Below, piece after piece: positions 41,039 through 50,232 of a stretch of DNA of 64,000 nt. The translations under genes and the position numbers were made by a program. Origin of the DNA: Paenibacillus sp. DMB20. GTDB taxonomy: Bacteria; Bacillota; Bacilli; Paenibacillales; Paenibacillaceae. The number at the start of each line of letters is the position of its first letter. Within the stretch, counting starts at the first letter, position 1. Below the pieces are notes generated by a model. The model did no database searches. It was given only the letters and a program-made list of their open reading frames with translations, and was not told the DNA's origin. The stretch covers positions 307,967 to 371,966 of the forward strand of contig NZ_LAZU01000053.1 in the NCBI RefSeq assembly GCF_000987955.1, written 5' to 3'.

Positions 41039-42028
41039 ATGAAGCGAACAGCATTAATCGGATTGAAGGACAGGCGGAGAAGAGCGGTTTTCTGCGAACG
41101 GGGCAGCATGGTTGTGGAGGCATCGATTGTGCTGCCGCTGTTTATGTTTTTTGTTATCTTTCTCATTTATATCGTTCAAATGACGCTGATCTGGACGGCT
41201 TTGCAGAGTACGGTGTCGGATGCCGTAAAGACGGTTGCATCCCATATCTATCCCGTATCGATTGCCGTAAACCGGGATTCATCCGGAAACGGGGCGGAGA
41301 CGGGCGGCGGAACGCAAACCTCCCATTGGGAAATTCCCAAGCTGTCCCTTCGGGATTGGGCTTCCCAGTACAGCTCGTCCCTTCCATCGCCGGTCAATCA
41401 ATGGATTGAGGACGCGGCGGCAGCCGGAGATGAACCGCTTCAGCAGTTGAAGAACGAGACAGCCGAGGTTTTGCTGGATCCGGTCATCAAGCCGATCTTA
41501 AAGCCGTTTATGCCCGGCGGTTTGCTGGATTATGATCGCATTCATGTTTCCAATGTATCGGTACCGAATCTGAAAAGCGGCGAGCATCCTTACTTTGGAA
41601 TCGAGGTCAGTTATGAGCTGCCGATTCAGGTCCCGTTTATCGGCAAAAAAATCGTGCTGCAGGCCAAGTCGCAGGAGAGATTATGGATTGGGGATACCGG
41701 CGAAGGCGGAGGCGGCGGGACGGGGCAAAACGGCGGGAAGGAGAGCGGCATTGAGTTATTGGATAAGCCGAATCCGGCGGTTGCCAGCAAGCAGGCAAAG
41801 GTACGGGCGAAGATCGCGCCTGGAGCTTCGGCCCAGCTATCCGTGTTCTATAAATCCGGTCAAAGCACGGCGAAATATTTGGGCTGGAAAACGGCGGACG
41901 AAAACGGCTATATCGAATGGGAATGGAACGTCGGCTTTAATACCACCCCCGGAACGTGGCCGTTCGTTATTGAAACGGCGCAGGGTGAACGGCTGGAAGT
42001 CATGTTTACCGTAGTTGAACGGCAGTAG
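41039..42028 (+). CDS. TadE-like pseudopilin with immunoglobulin-like end
   Basis: 329 residues. ERGSMVVEASIVLPLFMFF is the TadE-type processing/transmembrane motif at about 20-38. A soluble domain follows, then a Gly-rich linker (GEGGGGGTGQNGGK) and a C-terminal beta-sandwich-like domain (VAGA-free; SAQLSVFYKSGQSTAKYLGW). Third pilin-like protein of the locus. Confidence 0.65.
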   Translation: MKRTALIGLKDRRRRAVFCERGSMVVEASIVLPLFMFFVIFLIYIVQMTLIWTALQSTVSDAVKTVASHIYPVSIAVNRDSSGNGAETGGGTQTSHWEIPKLSLRDWASQYSSSLPSPVNQWIEDAAAAGDEPLQQLKNETAEVLLDPVIKPILKPFMPGGLLDYDRIHVSNVSVPNLKSGEHPYFGIEVSYELPIQVPFIGKKIVLQAKSQERLWIGDTGEGGGGGTGQNGGKESGIELLDKPNPAVASKQAKVRAKIAPGASAQLSVFYKSGQSTAKYLGWKTADENGYIEWEWNVGFNTTPGTWPFVIETAQGERLEVMFTVVERQ

Positions 42029-42057
42029 GGACCTGTTTGGAGAAAGGAGGGAATGCA

Positions 42058-42567
42058 GTGACGGTTGCTTACGCAATGTGCGCGGCGTTTTTGGCGGCGG
42101 CTTTAATCACGGATCTTCGTTCCATGAAAATACCGAATTGGATTACGATTCCCGCAATGGTGCTGGGCATGGCGTACTTTGGATTAACCGGCGGGGCGGA
42201 AGGGCTGTTGTATTCGCTTAAAGGGATGGCCGGGGGATTTTTTGCGGTGCTTCTCATGTACTTTGTCGGTGCCGTCGGAGCCGGGGACGTGAAATTGTTC
42301 GGTGGAATCGGAGCATGGTGCGGACTGTGGTTTACGCTGCATGCGGTGTTTTATTCCGTTTTGTGCGCCGGGGTCATCGGACTCGTCATCTTGATCCGGC
42401 GCAGGGAAACCTTCAAGCGAATGAAAAGGATGGCGGGGAATGCCGCAGGCGTCTTTATGCTTGGCAGTTTGTCTCCATGGAACAGCGGCAAACAGGATCA
42501 CCTTCGGTTTCCTTTTATGCTGGCTGTACTGCCGGGCGTCATTTGGGCATATTTTTATCAGATTTAA
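42058..42567 (+). CDS. tadV: prepilin peptidase (TadV/CpaA type)
   Basis: 169 residues from GTG at 42,058 behind AAAGGAGGGAATGCA. Membrane protein with the two aspartates of type IV prepilin peptidases: TDLRSMKIPNW near the first span and the GAGDVKLFGG motif (about 78-88). It lacks the N-terminal methyltransferase domain, as TadV/CpaA enzymes do. Cleaves the Flp pilin and pseudopilins above. Confidence 0.85.
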   Translation: MTVAYAMCAAFLAAALITDLRSMKIPNWITIPAMVLGMAYFGLTGGAEGLLYSLKGMAGGFFAVLLMYFVGAVGAGDVKLFGGIGAWCGLWFTLHAVFYSVLCAGVIGLVILIRRRETFKRMKRMAGNAAGVFMLGSLSPWNSGKQDHLRFPFMLAVLPGVIWAYFYQI

Positions 42568-42580
42568 GGAGGGATGGACC

Positions 42581-44590
42581 TTGTTCGGGCTGAAAAGGGA
42601 TTTTGTGCAAAATGGAGGAACCTTTATGGTGCTGGACCGTGCCGAAGGGGTGAGTTCCAGCGAGATCAGCCGGGTCCAGAAGGAAATGATCCTTTCATCC
42701 AGGATTCCCCACATGCTGCCGCTATACATCAAGGAGATGGATTATCATGTCACGCTGGAGTACAACATCACCGGTAAAAAGATGCTTTCCCAATCCCTAA
42801 AATGCGAAAAGCTCACCTTGACGGAGTTTTACGGACTTCTGCTGCAGGTCGTTTCGGCTTTGCAGGACAGCGCGATGTACATGCTTAGACCGGAGCAGTA
42901 CATTCTGGATGAAGACTACATGTTCATAGAAGGGTCGCTGCGCATGGGAGTGCTGTATTTGACTTATGTGCCGCTCCAAGGTGACGTAAGCAAGCCTGAG
43001 GAAGCGACGGGTCCCAAGATCAGGGATTTTTTGACCAGGCTTGTGGTTTACGTATCCGAGCTTAAGGGCGGCGGCGTTCAAACCTTGATGCAGTACTGCG
43101 GCAGTGAAGAGTTTAATCTTAATGGCTTAAAACGCCTTTTGATCGAGCTTATGACGGGAGAGGATGGCAACCGCCTGCGGGAAGAACATGATGGAAGTGG
43201 CAGGCATGCAGCGGGCCCCGGATCGAATGTGGGATATTCGGCCCCGGCTGTCCCGGATGGACAGGCGAGCGGGGCGTGGACGAGTATAAGCCGTATCCCG
43301 GTTGTAGCAGGCAAGAACGGTGACCATGAAGCCCGCTCTGATTCAATATTTACGTATTCTGCTCCGCGGGGGAGTCGGCAATCGGGAGGGATGGTTTCCG
43401 ATCAGGATGTCCGAGAGCCGTATCCGGGTCATCGCTGGCCTCACGGTCAAACAGGCGGAAGACAGGACTTACCTCAAAGAAGGAACGAGATTCCGACATT
43501 CTCAAAGGGAAAGGTGATGCCGGAATCTGAAGGTGGGTTGAAGCGCAGGGTATTATCCGATCCGGAGAGAACGGGAGAGCGGGAAGGTGCAGGATTCGAT
43601 GAAGATTATTCGGACGAGGTCACGTCGGCTTCCTCTCTGAGAACTTATTGGCTTTTGGGGGGCCTTCTTGGGATGGCCGCGATTTGGCGATTTCTATATA
43701 TGGACAATCCAAGCGGGGGGATGCTGGGGATATCCGTCGTGGCTACGTGCGTCCTCGGCGTTGTTTCGGTACTGGGTTGGAAAGGGAAAATCGGCAGACT
43801 CTCCGGTTCTGCGGACTCCGGCTCTATCCCCCTAACCGGATTGGATTCCGAGGAGCTGGATTACGGGGGGGAAGCAGGGAAGAAGCGTTTCCGGTTTCAG
43901 GCTGACAAGCTAACCGGTTTTCTGCAGGGAAGAGGAAGGCAGAAGGAGGAGGCATCCGATGATGATAATTTTGGGGAAGAATGGAGATGGAATGCGTCCC
44001 CTTCCAAGGTTTCGTTGCCCTGGCGCAAGGAAAATGACCCTGAACTTTCCCGCGTGGACGGGAACGGTCCGATGCCTCGCCAGGAGTATGGCAGCCTTAT
44101 GGATAGACTTCCTGCTGAGCAGAAGATAGAGGAGCGTTTCCCCGGACGAACCGACGAGGAAGACTACTACCGTTCACTTGGCGGCCGGACGGAGCTTTTG
44201 ACTTCCTCAGATGATGGCGGCACGGTCCTTCTTCAGCCGGATGCCGACAGGGGCCATGCCGGAACCTTCGAGCGCCCCAATAAACCGTCTGCTTACTTGG
44301 AGGTGTCCTTTCCGGAACAGGGCGGCATGGAACGGGTAGAGCTGAATCAGCCGCATTTCATTATCGGCAGATCGGCGGAGGTCTCCCAGTATGTAGCCCG
44401 GACGGCGGGCATATCCCGAGCGCATGTGGAGCTTTCGCGAAGTTCCGACGGATACGTGATCAAAGACCTCGGCTCGAAAAACGGCACGATCCTGAAAGAC
44501 GAGCCGATGGTCCCCTACAAGGAATATCCGCTTCAGGAGGGGGACATGTTTATCATTGCGGGAGACCGGTATACGTTTCATGCTTGTTGA
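42581..44590 (+). CDS. DUF6382 / FHA domain protein
   Basis: 669 residues from TTG at 42,581 behind AAGGAGGGATGGACC. N-terminal ~190 residues are DUF6382-like (LFGLKRDFVQNGGTFMVLDR). A long charged and Gly/Pro linker, two predicted membrane spans (about 355-400: LRTYWLLGGLLGMAAIWRFL), and a C-terminal FHA domain (about 595-668: FIIGRSAEVSQYVARTAG, then ISRAHVEL and SKNGT). FHA domains read phosphothreonine. Such proteins are regular members of Firmicute Tad/Flp loci and may tie pilus assembly to Ser/Thr kinases. Confidence 0.75.
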   Translation: MFGLKRDFVQNGGTFMVLDRAEGVSSSEISRVQKEMILSSRIPHMLPLYIKEMDYHVTLEYNITGKKMLSQSLKCEKLTLTEFYGLLLQVVSALQDSAMYMLRPEQYILDEDYMFIEGSLRMGVLYLTYVPLQGDVSKPEEATGPKIRDFLTRLVVYVSELKGGGVQTLMQYCGSEEFNLNGLKRLLIELMTGEDGNRLREEHDGSGRHAAGPGSNVGYSAPAVPDGQASGAWTSISRIPVVAGKNGDHEARSDSIFTYSAPRGSRQSGGMVSDQDVREPYPGHRWPHGQTGGRQDLPQRRNEIPTFSKGKVMPESEGGLKRRVLSDPERTGEREGAGFDEDYSDEVTSASSLRTYWLLGGLLGMAAIWRFLYMDNPSGGMLGISVVATCVLGVVSVLGWKGKIGRLSGSADSGSIPLTGLDSEELDYGGEAGKKRFRFQADKLTGFLQGRGRQKEEASDDDNFGEEWRWNASPSKVSLPWRKENDPELSRVDGNGPMPRQEYGSLMDRLPAEQKIEERFPGRTDEEDYYRSLGGRTELLTSSDDGGTVLLQPDADRGHAGTFERPNKPSAYLEVSFPEQGGMERVELNQPHFIIGRSAEVSQYVARTAGISRAHVELSRSSDGYVIKDLGSKNGTILKDEPMVPYKEYPLQEGDMFIIAGDRYTFHAC

Positions 44591-44685
44591 TATTGCATGT
44601 TCCGATCTATTCAAATGAAAACATTGCAGAGGCTAGATATGAGGTCACTGTTGACGATTACATGAACGACATAACTGAAACCTAA
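44584..44685 (+). pseudogene. 3' scrap of an unidentified gene
   Basis: A frame overlapping the FHA gene end reads VPIYSNENIAEARYEVTVDD and stops at 44,683. There is no start or ribosome site. Composition looks like the true C-terminus of some protein whose 5' part is gone. Low confidence. Confidence 0.25.
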
Positions 44686-44975
44686 GGAATGATGCTTTAC
44701 GAAGAAGAAAGAGAGTGAAGAGGGGGGGGGAGGAGGATAATGAAGATTCACGATAAAATGCAAGTTTGATTATAACTTAAGAAAGTTACTAAACACAGAT
44801 GAAACTTCAGTACATTCTTGAAGTCTTTATTTTAGGACCTTAGTGTGGGCAATTACAGTGAAACAGTAACTTCCTGCCAGCATTTATAGTGAAATGTAAC
44901 TATAACCAGCGGACCTTTTCCAAACATTTGTAAAGATGTAAGATTAGTTATTACCAAATATTGGTGAGGTCGATT
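44686..44975. other. intergenic, AT-rich, with imperfect repeats
   Basis: No gene seen. ACAGTGAAACAGTAACT (44,855) and ATAGTGAAATGTAACT (44,886) are imperfect direct repeats 31 bp apart, suggestive of regulator sites for the toxin-like gene downstream. A G-run (eight or more G) lies near 44,722. Confidence 0.3.
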
Positions 44976-45388
44976 ATGTCAAAAATACTTGTTCCTCCTG
45001 AAGTTATGTTAAAGGTTTCGGATCAATTTGCTGGAGCTTCTGAACACCTGGGAATGATAACTTCTCATCTTAATACACAAATCACTATGATGATGCTCTT
45101 ATGGGATGGAACGACACAACGAAGATTCTTTGATGATTTTCAAGAAGCACAAAGCGTGGCGGACGCAGTAGTAGAGGTGGAGGTTATTATGATCATGCTC
45201 AAGAAGTTTCTGATGCATATCGTGGTTTAGATGATTTAAAAAGAAGTTGGGAAGGGATGCTTAAAAATCCTAATTTAGATGCTGAACTTCGACAACTTTA
45301 CACATCTAAGTTGAATGAGGTAAACGCTACAATTGAAAAAATTGAAACTATGTTTGATCCACATGGCGGAGTGTTTCCACCTAAATAA
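44976..45388 (+). pseudogene. WXG100 / polymorphic toxin remnant
   Basis: ATG at 44,976 behind GGTGAGGTCGATT opens an 83-codon frame whose first ~65 residues have the WXG100 layout (helix, WDG turn in MLLWDGTTQRRFFDDF, helix). From about 45,150 another frame reads GGGYYDHAQEVSDAYRGLDD and ends in MFDPHGGVFPPK at 45,388. The second part looks like the C-terminal domain of polymorphic toxins (type-28-like). A deletion and frameshift seem to have joined the ends of a longer T7SS-type toxin. Immunity candidate follows. Confidence 0.5.
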
Positions 45389-45405
45389 TGATTGGAGTAA
45401 TGTAT

Positions 45406-45861
45406 ATGATTAATAGAAAAAAGACATTAAAAGAGTATTTGACTGATGAAGAATATGAAAGTGTAGTGCAAAATGCAACAAAGTTTTCTGATATGTCGCT
45501 ACCTGTGTGGTACTTGGAAATTATAGGTAAATGTTTATGTGAGTTATCAAACTTCGATTTGATTCGTTGTATTAGACAGGATGTTTTTACAGATTTAGCG
45601 ACGTTTGAAATTATTGAAAGGATTGATGAACAGAATACACCCTTCTATGCTGATATTGATTCAATGGAATTGATGGAAAAGTTGTCATCTGTTAGTTCGG
45701 ATATACTTTCAGCATATAAGAGCAAATTGGATAGAATGATTGAAAATGTTGAAAAGAACGACTTGATAGATTTAGCGGATATTTGGATGTTCGATGAACA
45801 GAAGGAGACTTACCAAGGCTATATCAATACAATAAAAAATAAAATTCACAAAAATTGGTGA
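45406..45861 (+). CDS. candidate toxin-immunity protein
   Basis: 151 residues from ATG at 45,406 behind TTGGAGTAATGTAT. Helical, acidic, cytoplasmic, no signal peptide (TLKEYLTDEEYESVVQNATK). It directly follows the toxin-like frame, where immunity genes sit, and its length fits CdiI/SMI1-like immunity proteins, but no family motif is certain. Confidence 0.5.
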   Translation: MINRKKTLKEYLTDEEYESVVQNATKFSDMSLPVWYLEIIGKCLCELSNFDLIRCIRQDVFTDLATFEIIERIDEQNTPFYADIDSMELMEKLSSVSSDILSAYKSKLDRMIENVEKNDLIDLADIWMFDEQKETYQGYINTIKNKIHKNW

Positions 45862-46397
45862 GTATTACCTGCCTGGTGGTGGGCTACCCGTCCGAATGAA
45901 TCCAACACCCACTCTATAACACATAAAATTCATGTAATGCCCATGTGAAGAATTCACAAATTTGTTAGTACGTACATCAATGCTTGAACTTTATACCCTA
46001 AATAACGCTATTCCGATACATCGGACAGGTCAATTATGGTAGATACCACCATAATTGACCTGTTTTTTGTTATCCTTGTTTCCTTGCGTTTTTTTCAAAT
46101 TAAACGCAACTTTGCGAATGCATGCCCCGATGGATATATGAGGGAAGTCGATACTTCAGGCGGAAATTTGAAAGCAAAGACCAAGCTGCGAAAGTTGAGA
46201 GATATTATTTCCAATAATTTACTATATGGGATATTAGCAAAAGAACCATGAATAATTGAGAAAATTTTTTCTTATCAAGGCATGGACCGAATCCTGTGCA
46301 TCTCATTTTATCGAATAGAGAAATTTACCCCGGTTATATTGCATTTTATCCCTTATTGTCCCGCTTGTCCGTTCTTGATAATGAAGGAGTAGAATGC
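45862..46397. other. intergenic region with a strong terminator
   Basis: No gene supported. It holds the terminator at 46,025-46,068 and short frames without ribosome sites. Upstream of the chitinase leader the sequence turns AT-rich (about 46,255-46,340), where its promoter probably lies; no clear -35/-10 pair was found. Confidence 0.4.
46025..46068. terminator. strong bidirectional terminator
   Basis: ACAGGTCAATTATGGT pairs over 16 bp without mismatch with ACCATAATTGACCTGT, loop AGATACC, followed by TTTTTTG. It insulates the immunity gene from the chitinase unit. Confidence 0.9.
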
Positions 46398-46538
46398 ATG
46401 ATGCCGAGCAAGTCACGCCGTCAGCCGACGAATCAGACATGGAAGCGAAAGAAGGGAGGGGAACTTTCAAATCGGAGAAGTAAGGGAAGAATCGTAAGCG
46501 TTCACATCATGTATGTAAAGGAGGCAAATTACGAATGA
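46398..46538 (+). CDS. small basic leader ORF before the chitinase gene
   Basis: 46 codons from ATG behind AAGGAGTAGAATGC. Very basic, low complexity (MPSKSRRQPTNQTWKRKKGG). Its stop overlaps the chitinase start (ATGATT), so translation may be coupled. It could equally be a chance frame within the leader. Confidence 0.35.
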   Translation: MMPSKSRRQPTNQTWKRKKGGELSNRRSKGRIVSVHIMYVKEANYE

Positions 46539-48085
46539 TTGGCAAATGCATGGATTTCCGTAAGCTATGGGTTACAATGTTGATTTCCGTCCTGGTTTTG
46601 CCGCTGCTTCAATTTCCGGAGAGTCCACCGAAAGCGTATGCCGCCGTATCCGGCAAGACGATGGTAGGCTACTGGCACAACTTCGAGAACGGCTCGGGCT
46701 TTATTAAGCTGCGTGACGCCTCTCCCAAGTTTGATGTCATCAACGTATCGTTCGCTGAACCGACATCCGGAGTAACGAATGGAACCATCGGGTTCACTCC
46801 ATATAACTACACGGACGCCGATTTTAAAGCAGACGTGGCTTACCTGCAAAGCCAAGGCAAGAAAGTCATAATCTCCATCGGGGGGCAGAATGGGCAAGTT
46901 CAGCTGCCAAGCACTGCTGCCCGCAATAATTTTGTTAACTCCGTGACAGCCATAATCGAAAAATACGGGTTTGACGGTCTCGACGTTGATTTTGAAGGCC
47001 ATTCGCTTTACTTGAATCCGGGAGACAGCAACTTCAAAAACCCGACTACCCCGGTTATCGTCAACTTGATTTCGGCCTTGCGCACGATCAACGACCATTT
47101 TGGCACGGATAATTTCTACCTGACGATGGCCCCGGAAACGTTCTTCGTGCAGCTCGGTTATACTTTCTATGGAGGAAGCTGCATCAGCTGCGACAACCGC
47201 GCAGGTTCGTATTTGCCGGTCATCTACGCGACACGCGATATTCTTGACTGGCTGCAGGTGCAGAACTATAATTCCGGCCCAATCACGGGACTTGACGATC
47301 AATATCACAGCATGGGCAGTGCCGATTTTCATGTCGCTATGGCCGATATGATACTGACGGGTTTTCCGGTTGCCAAAAATTCGAACCATTTCTTCCCGGC
47401 GCTTCGTCCGGATCAAGTACTTCTCGGTTTGCCGGCCAGTCCTAATGCAGGCGGCGGCTTCACTTCTGTAGCCGAGGTGCAAAAAGCACTTGATGCCCTA
47501 ATCAAAGGCATACAGCTGCCCAGCTATAAAACGCGAGGCAGTATAACCGGATATCCGAATTTCCGCGGCGTAATGACCTGGTCCGTCAATTGGGATAAGT
47601 TCAACAATTTTGAATTCTCCAATAGCCACCGCGCCTATCTGGACGGCTTGACCCCTCCGGTACCTGATACGAAGCCGCCAACGGCTCCTGCGAACGTAAC
47701 GGTTGCCTCCAAATCATCAACCAGCGTCTCTTTGAGCTGGTCTGCTTCCACGGATAATGTCGCCGTCACCGGCTACACGGTTTCTTTCGGAACGAACACC
47801 GTCAATGTGACGGGCACCACCGCTACGATTAACAATCTGACACCAAATACCGGCTACCAATTCACCGTGACGGCAAAGGATGCAGCAGGCAATGTCTCGA
47901 CCGGCACCAGCGTCGGCGTTACCACCGATGCTCAAGGCGGCACTCAAGCTTGGGCTCCCAATGTCAGCTATAAAGTAAATGATGAAGTAACGTATGGAGG
48001 CAAGACCTACCTTTGCCGCCAACCGCATACATCGCTTCTTGGCTGGGAACCGTCTAACGTTCCTGCTTTGTGGCAGGTAAAATAG
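46535..48085 (+). CDS. secreted chitinase, GH18 with FnIII and CBM5/12
   Basis: 516 residues from ATG behind AAAGGAGGCAAATTACGA. Signal peptide about 1-36 (cleavage after KAYAA). GH18 barrel about 40-370 with the DxxDxDxE motif DGLDVDFE at 147-154 (Glu154 is the acid/base), preceded by VIISIGGQNG. A Pro/Thr linker, an FnIII domain (about 380-465) and a chitin-binding CBM5/12 module (about 472-516: VSYKVNDEVTYGGKTYLCRQ). Degrades chitin outside the cell. Confidence 0.93.
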   Translation: MIGKCMDFRKLWVTMLISVLVLPLLQFPESPPKAYAAVSGKTMVGYWHNFENGSGFIKLRDASPKFDVINVSFAEPTSGVTNGTIGFTPYNYTDADFKADVAYLQSQGKKVIISIGGQNGQVQLPSTAARNNFVNSVTAIIEKYGFDGLDVDFEGHSLYLNPGDSNFKNPTTPVIVNLISALRTINDHFGTDNFYLTMAPETFFVQLGYTFYGGSCISCDNRAGSYLPVIYATRDILDWLQVQNYNSGPITGLDDQYHSMGSADFHVAMADMILTGFPVAKNSNHFFPALRPDQVLLGLPASPNAGGGFTSVAEVQKALDALIKGIQLPSYKTRGSITGYPNFRGVMTWSVNWDKFNNFEFSNSHRAYLDGLTPPVPDTKPPTAPANVTVASKSSTSVSLSWSASTDNVAVTGYTVSFGTNTVNVTGTTATINNLTPNTGYQFTVTAKDAAGNVSTGTSVGVTTDAQGGTQAWAPNVSYKVNDEVTYGGKTYLCRQPHTSLLGWEPSNVPALWQVK

Positions 48086-48198
48086 TCTTCAGCATTCGAA
48101 CGTACAAGGTAAAGTGATTAACCAAACATCTCCCTTGCAAGGCAGCTTGGATTATTAAAAGCCCTAGCCAGGTGAGCGGGAGTAAGCGAATGAAAAAA

Positions 48199-48241
48199 AG
48201 GCTGTCCGTAAGATCCGAGAGAGATCTTGGACAGCCTCCTT
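48199..48241. terminator. terminator of the chitinase gene
   Basis: AGGCTGTCC pairs with GGACAGCCT, extended by AAGATC/GATCTT, flanked by AAAAAA and CCTTC. It lies between convergent genes (chitinase and the DUF2621 gene), about 110 bases beyond the chitinase stop. Confidence 0.7.
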
Positions 48242-48381
48242 CGTATGATTAGGTCACCAGAGATTGAGCCATCAATTTAGCTGTAACTTGTGGTTGTGCT
48301 TCTACCAGCCTACCTTTTGGAAAAGGATTGGACTTGCCTCATTAGCTGTTTTTCTCTCAAAGCAGCAGTTGAGCCAGACAG

Positions 48382-48855
48382 TTACTTATTAATTAGATGT
48401 TGATATGGCGCGTAGTCGATTCCTTTTTTATGAAGGAAATTCATCAGGAATTTATAGTCCCGCTTGGGTGTTGCGACAATATAACCTTTGATGCAGTGAT
48501 CCCGCGTAACCTCGCCGGCTCCGCTCTCCACGGCGATCTTCCCGATCTCGGCTGCTATGGAGTGCTTGGCAATGTCCCGGAACGGTCCCGGCACGGGCTG
48601 GACAAGCTCGTCGAGAAACGACTTGGCGTCGTCGGTCCACAGCGGGCGGCTTTTCTCCACCCAGTAATTCTGCCAATCGAGCTTGGATTTTCCGTCAGCC
48701 TTCGGCAGGACTTTCAAAAATTTGCGGAACATGAAAAATCCGCCGATGCACATCAGCCCCAGCATGACCCAACCCCAGAACGCGATGGTATTCATGAACC
48801 AGGACGGCGGCGCGCTGGATGTCAAGAATCTAAATACCGGCGCAGTGTTCAGCAT
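48382..48855 (-). CDS. DUF2621 membrane protein
   Basis: 157 residues from ATG behind AGAGGTGATATAAAG on the minus strand. N-terminal membrane segment (AFWGWVMLGLMCIGGFFMF), then a soluble domain with LDWQNYWVEKSRPLWTDDAK, LVQPVPGPFRDIAKH and CIKGYIVATPKRDY, the profile of DUF2621 (B. subtilis YneK). Function unknown. Confidence 0.8.
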   Translation of the reverse strand: MLNTAPVFRFLTSSAPPSWFMNTIAFWGWVMLGLMCIGGFFMFRKFLKVLPKADGKSKLDWQNYWVEKSRPLWTDDAKSFLDELVQPVPGPFRDIAKHSIAAEIGKIAVESGAGEVTRDHCIKGYIVATPKRDYKFLMNFLHKKGIDYAPYQHLINK

Positions 48856-49068
48856 TCTTTATATCACCTCTATGATTTAGATCACAAATAACCTTTTTTA
48901 TGAGTATAGCGCATTTCCAGCTTTATTTCGAGGGCCCGAACGCAATGCTATTAAATAAATCATTCCTCACTTTCTATAAAAACGTTCTCTACTTTTCATC
49001 TCTCCTAGATTTCTTTCGGCAATCAGGCTAAAATAGGTGATAATTGTGTGAATAAAGGGGGATGTTAC

Positions 49069-50190
49069 ATGCTGAAAATCGGTTCCCACGTGTCTTTTTC
49101 CGGACAGGGGCTGTTGACTGCGGCGAAGGAGGCCAAATCCTATGGCTCCAGCTCGTTCATGATATATACCGGCGCACCGCAAAATACGCGCCGCAAGCCG
49201 ATCGAAACGATGTTTTTGGCTGAGGGCAAGGCTTTGATGCAAGAATGCGGGATTGAGGAGATCGTAGTCCACGCGCCGTACATTATTAATTTAGGATCGT
49301 ACAAGCCCAGCACGTATGAGCTTGCGGTCAGCTTCCTGCAGGAGGAAATCCGCCGGACCCATGCCGTCGGCGTAAAGAATATCGTTTTGCATCCCGGGGC
49401 ATACACCGACAAGGATGCCGAATACGGCATTGACCGGATCGCCGAAGGGTTGAACGAGGTGCTGGGCGGAACGGACGAAACCGAGGTCAAAATCGCTCTG
49501 GAAACCATGGCCGGCAAAGGGACGGAGATGGGCCGCACTTTCGAAGAAATCGCCCAAATCATCGATAAAGTAAAATACAACGACCGCCTGGCCATTTGTC
49601 TGGATACATGCCACATTCATGATGCCGGCTATGACATCGTGAATGACCTTGACGGCGTACTCGACGAGTTTGACCGGCTGATCGGGCTGGACCGTCTTAC
49701 CGTGGTTCATATCAACGACAGCAAAAATCCGCTCGGCGCGGCGAAAGACCGCCATACTCCGATCGGAACGGGCTGGATCGGCTTTGAAGCGATTAACAAG
49801 ATCGTTCACAACGACCGTCTGCAGGGCCGCCCGTTCATTCTGGAGACGCCTTGGATCGGGAAGGACGCCAAAACCCAGCGGCCGATGTACGAAATCGAAA
49901 TCGCGCTTTTGCGCGGTGATGTGGAAGAACGGTTCGGTCCCGAATTCCTGACGCAGGTCGGTGAACTGGGAACTTATTTTGCGGGCGAAGGCATTGATCC
50001 GCGCGCCTTTGTCCTGGATACCTGGACGGTGCTTAAGAATGACGCCAAAGCCAAAAAGGCGGATCCCCGCGAGCCGATGGAACGCCTGTACGACATGGCG
50101 ACAAACGCGGGGCTGCTTCCGGATTGCACGGAAGAACAGCTGAATCAGCGCATTATAGCTTGGCTGGCCGGTCAAGGGCAACAGGCTTAA
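49069..50190 (+). CDS. nfo: endonuclease IV, with C-terminal extension
   Basis: 373 residues from ATG at 49,069 behind AAAGGGGGATGTTAC. TIM-barrel AP endonuclease with all zinc-site motifs in order: VVHAPYIINLGS, LHPGAY, LETMAGKGTEMG, CLDTCHIHDAGYD, VVHINDSKNPLGAAKDRH, LETPW. It cleaves abasic sites in base-excision repair. Typical Nfo is near 280-300 residues; about 70-80 extra C-terminal residues (GTYFAGEGIDPRAFVLD onward) have no counterpart in the textbook enzyme. Confidence 0.93.
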   Translation: MLKIGSHVSFSGQGLLTAAKEAKSYGSSSFMIYTGAPQNTRRKPIETMFLAEGKALMQECGIEEIVVHAPYIINLGSYKPSTYELAVSFLQEEIRRTHAVGVKNIVLHPGAYTDKDAEYGIDRIAEGLNEVLGGTDETEVKIALETMAGKGTEMGRTFEEIAQIIDKVKYNDRLAICLDTCHIHDAGYDIVNDLDGVLDEFDRLIGLDRLTVVHINDSKNPLGAAKDRHTPIGTGWIGFEAINKIVHNDRLQGRPFILETPWIGKDAKTQRPMYEIEIALLRGDVEERFGPEFLTQVGELGTYFAGEGIDPRAFVLDTWTVLKNDAKAKKADPREPMERLYDMATNAGLLPDCTEEQLNQRIIAWLAGQGQQA

Positions 50191-50232
50191 AAACCATAAG
50201 ATAGAGAGAGTAGAGGAGGAACATACAGCCGA

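Noticed and set aside
46036..46251. 71-codon frame just after the strong terminator
   Set aside because: Begins within the terminator stem, no ribosome site, composition not protein-like.
46565..47482. Minus-strand 305-codon frame opposite the chitinase
   Set aside because: Shadow of a secure GH18 gene, no start context and no domain.
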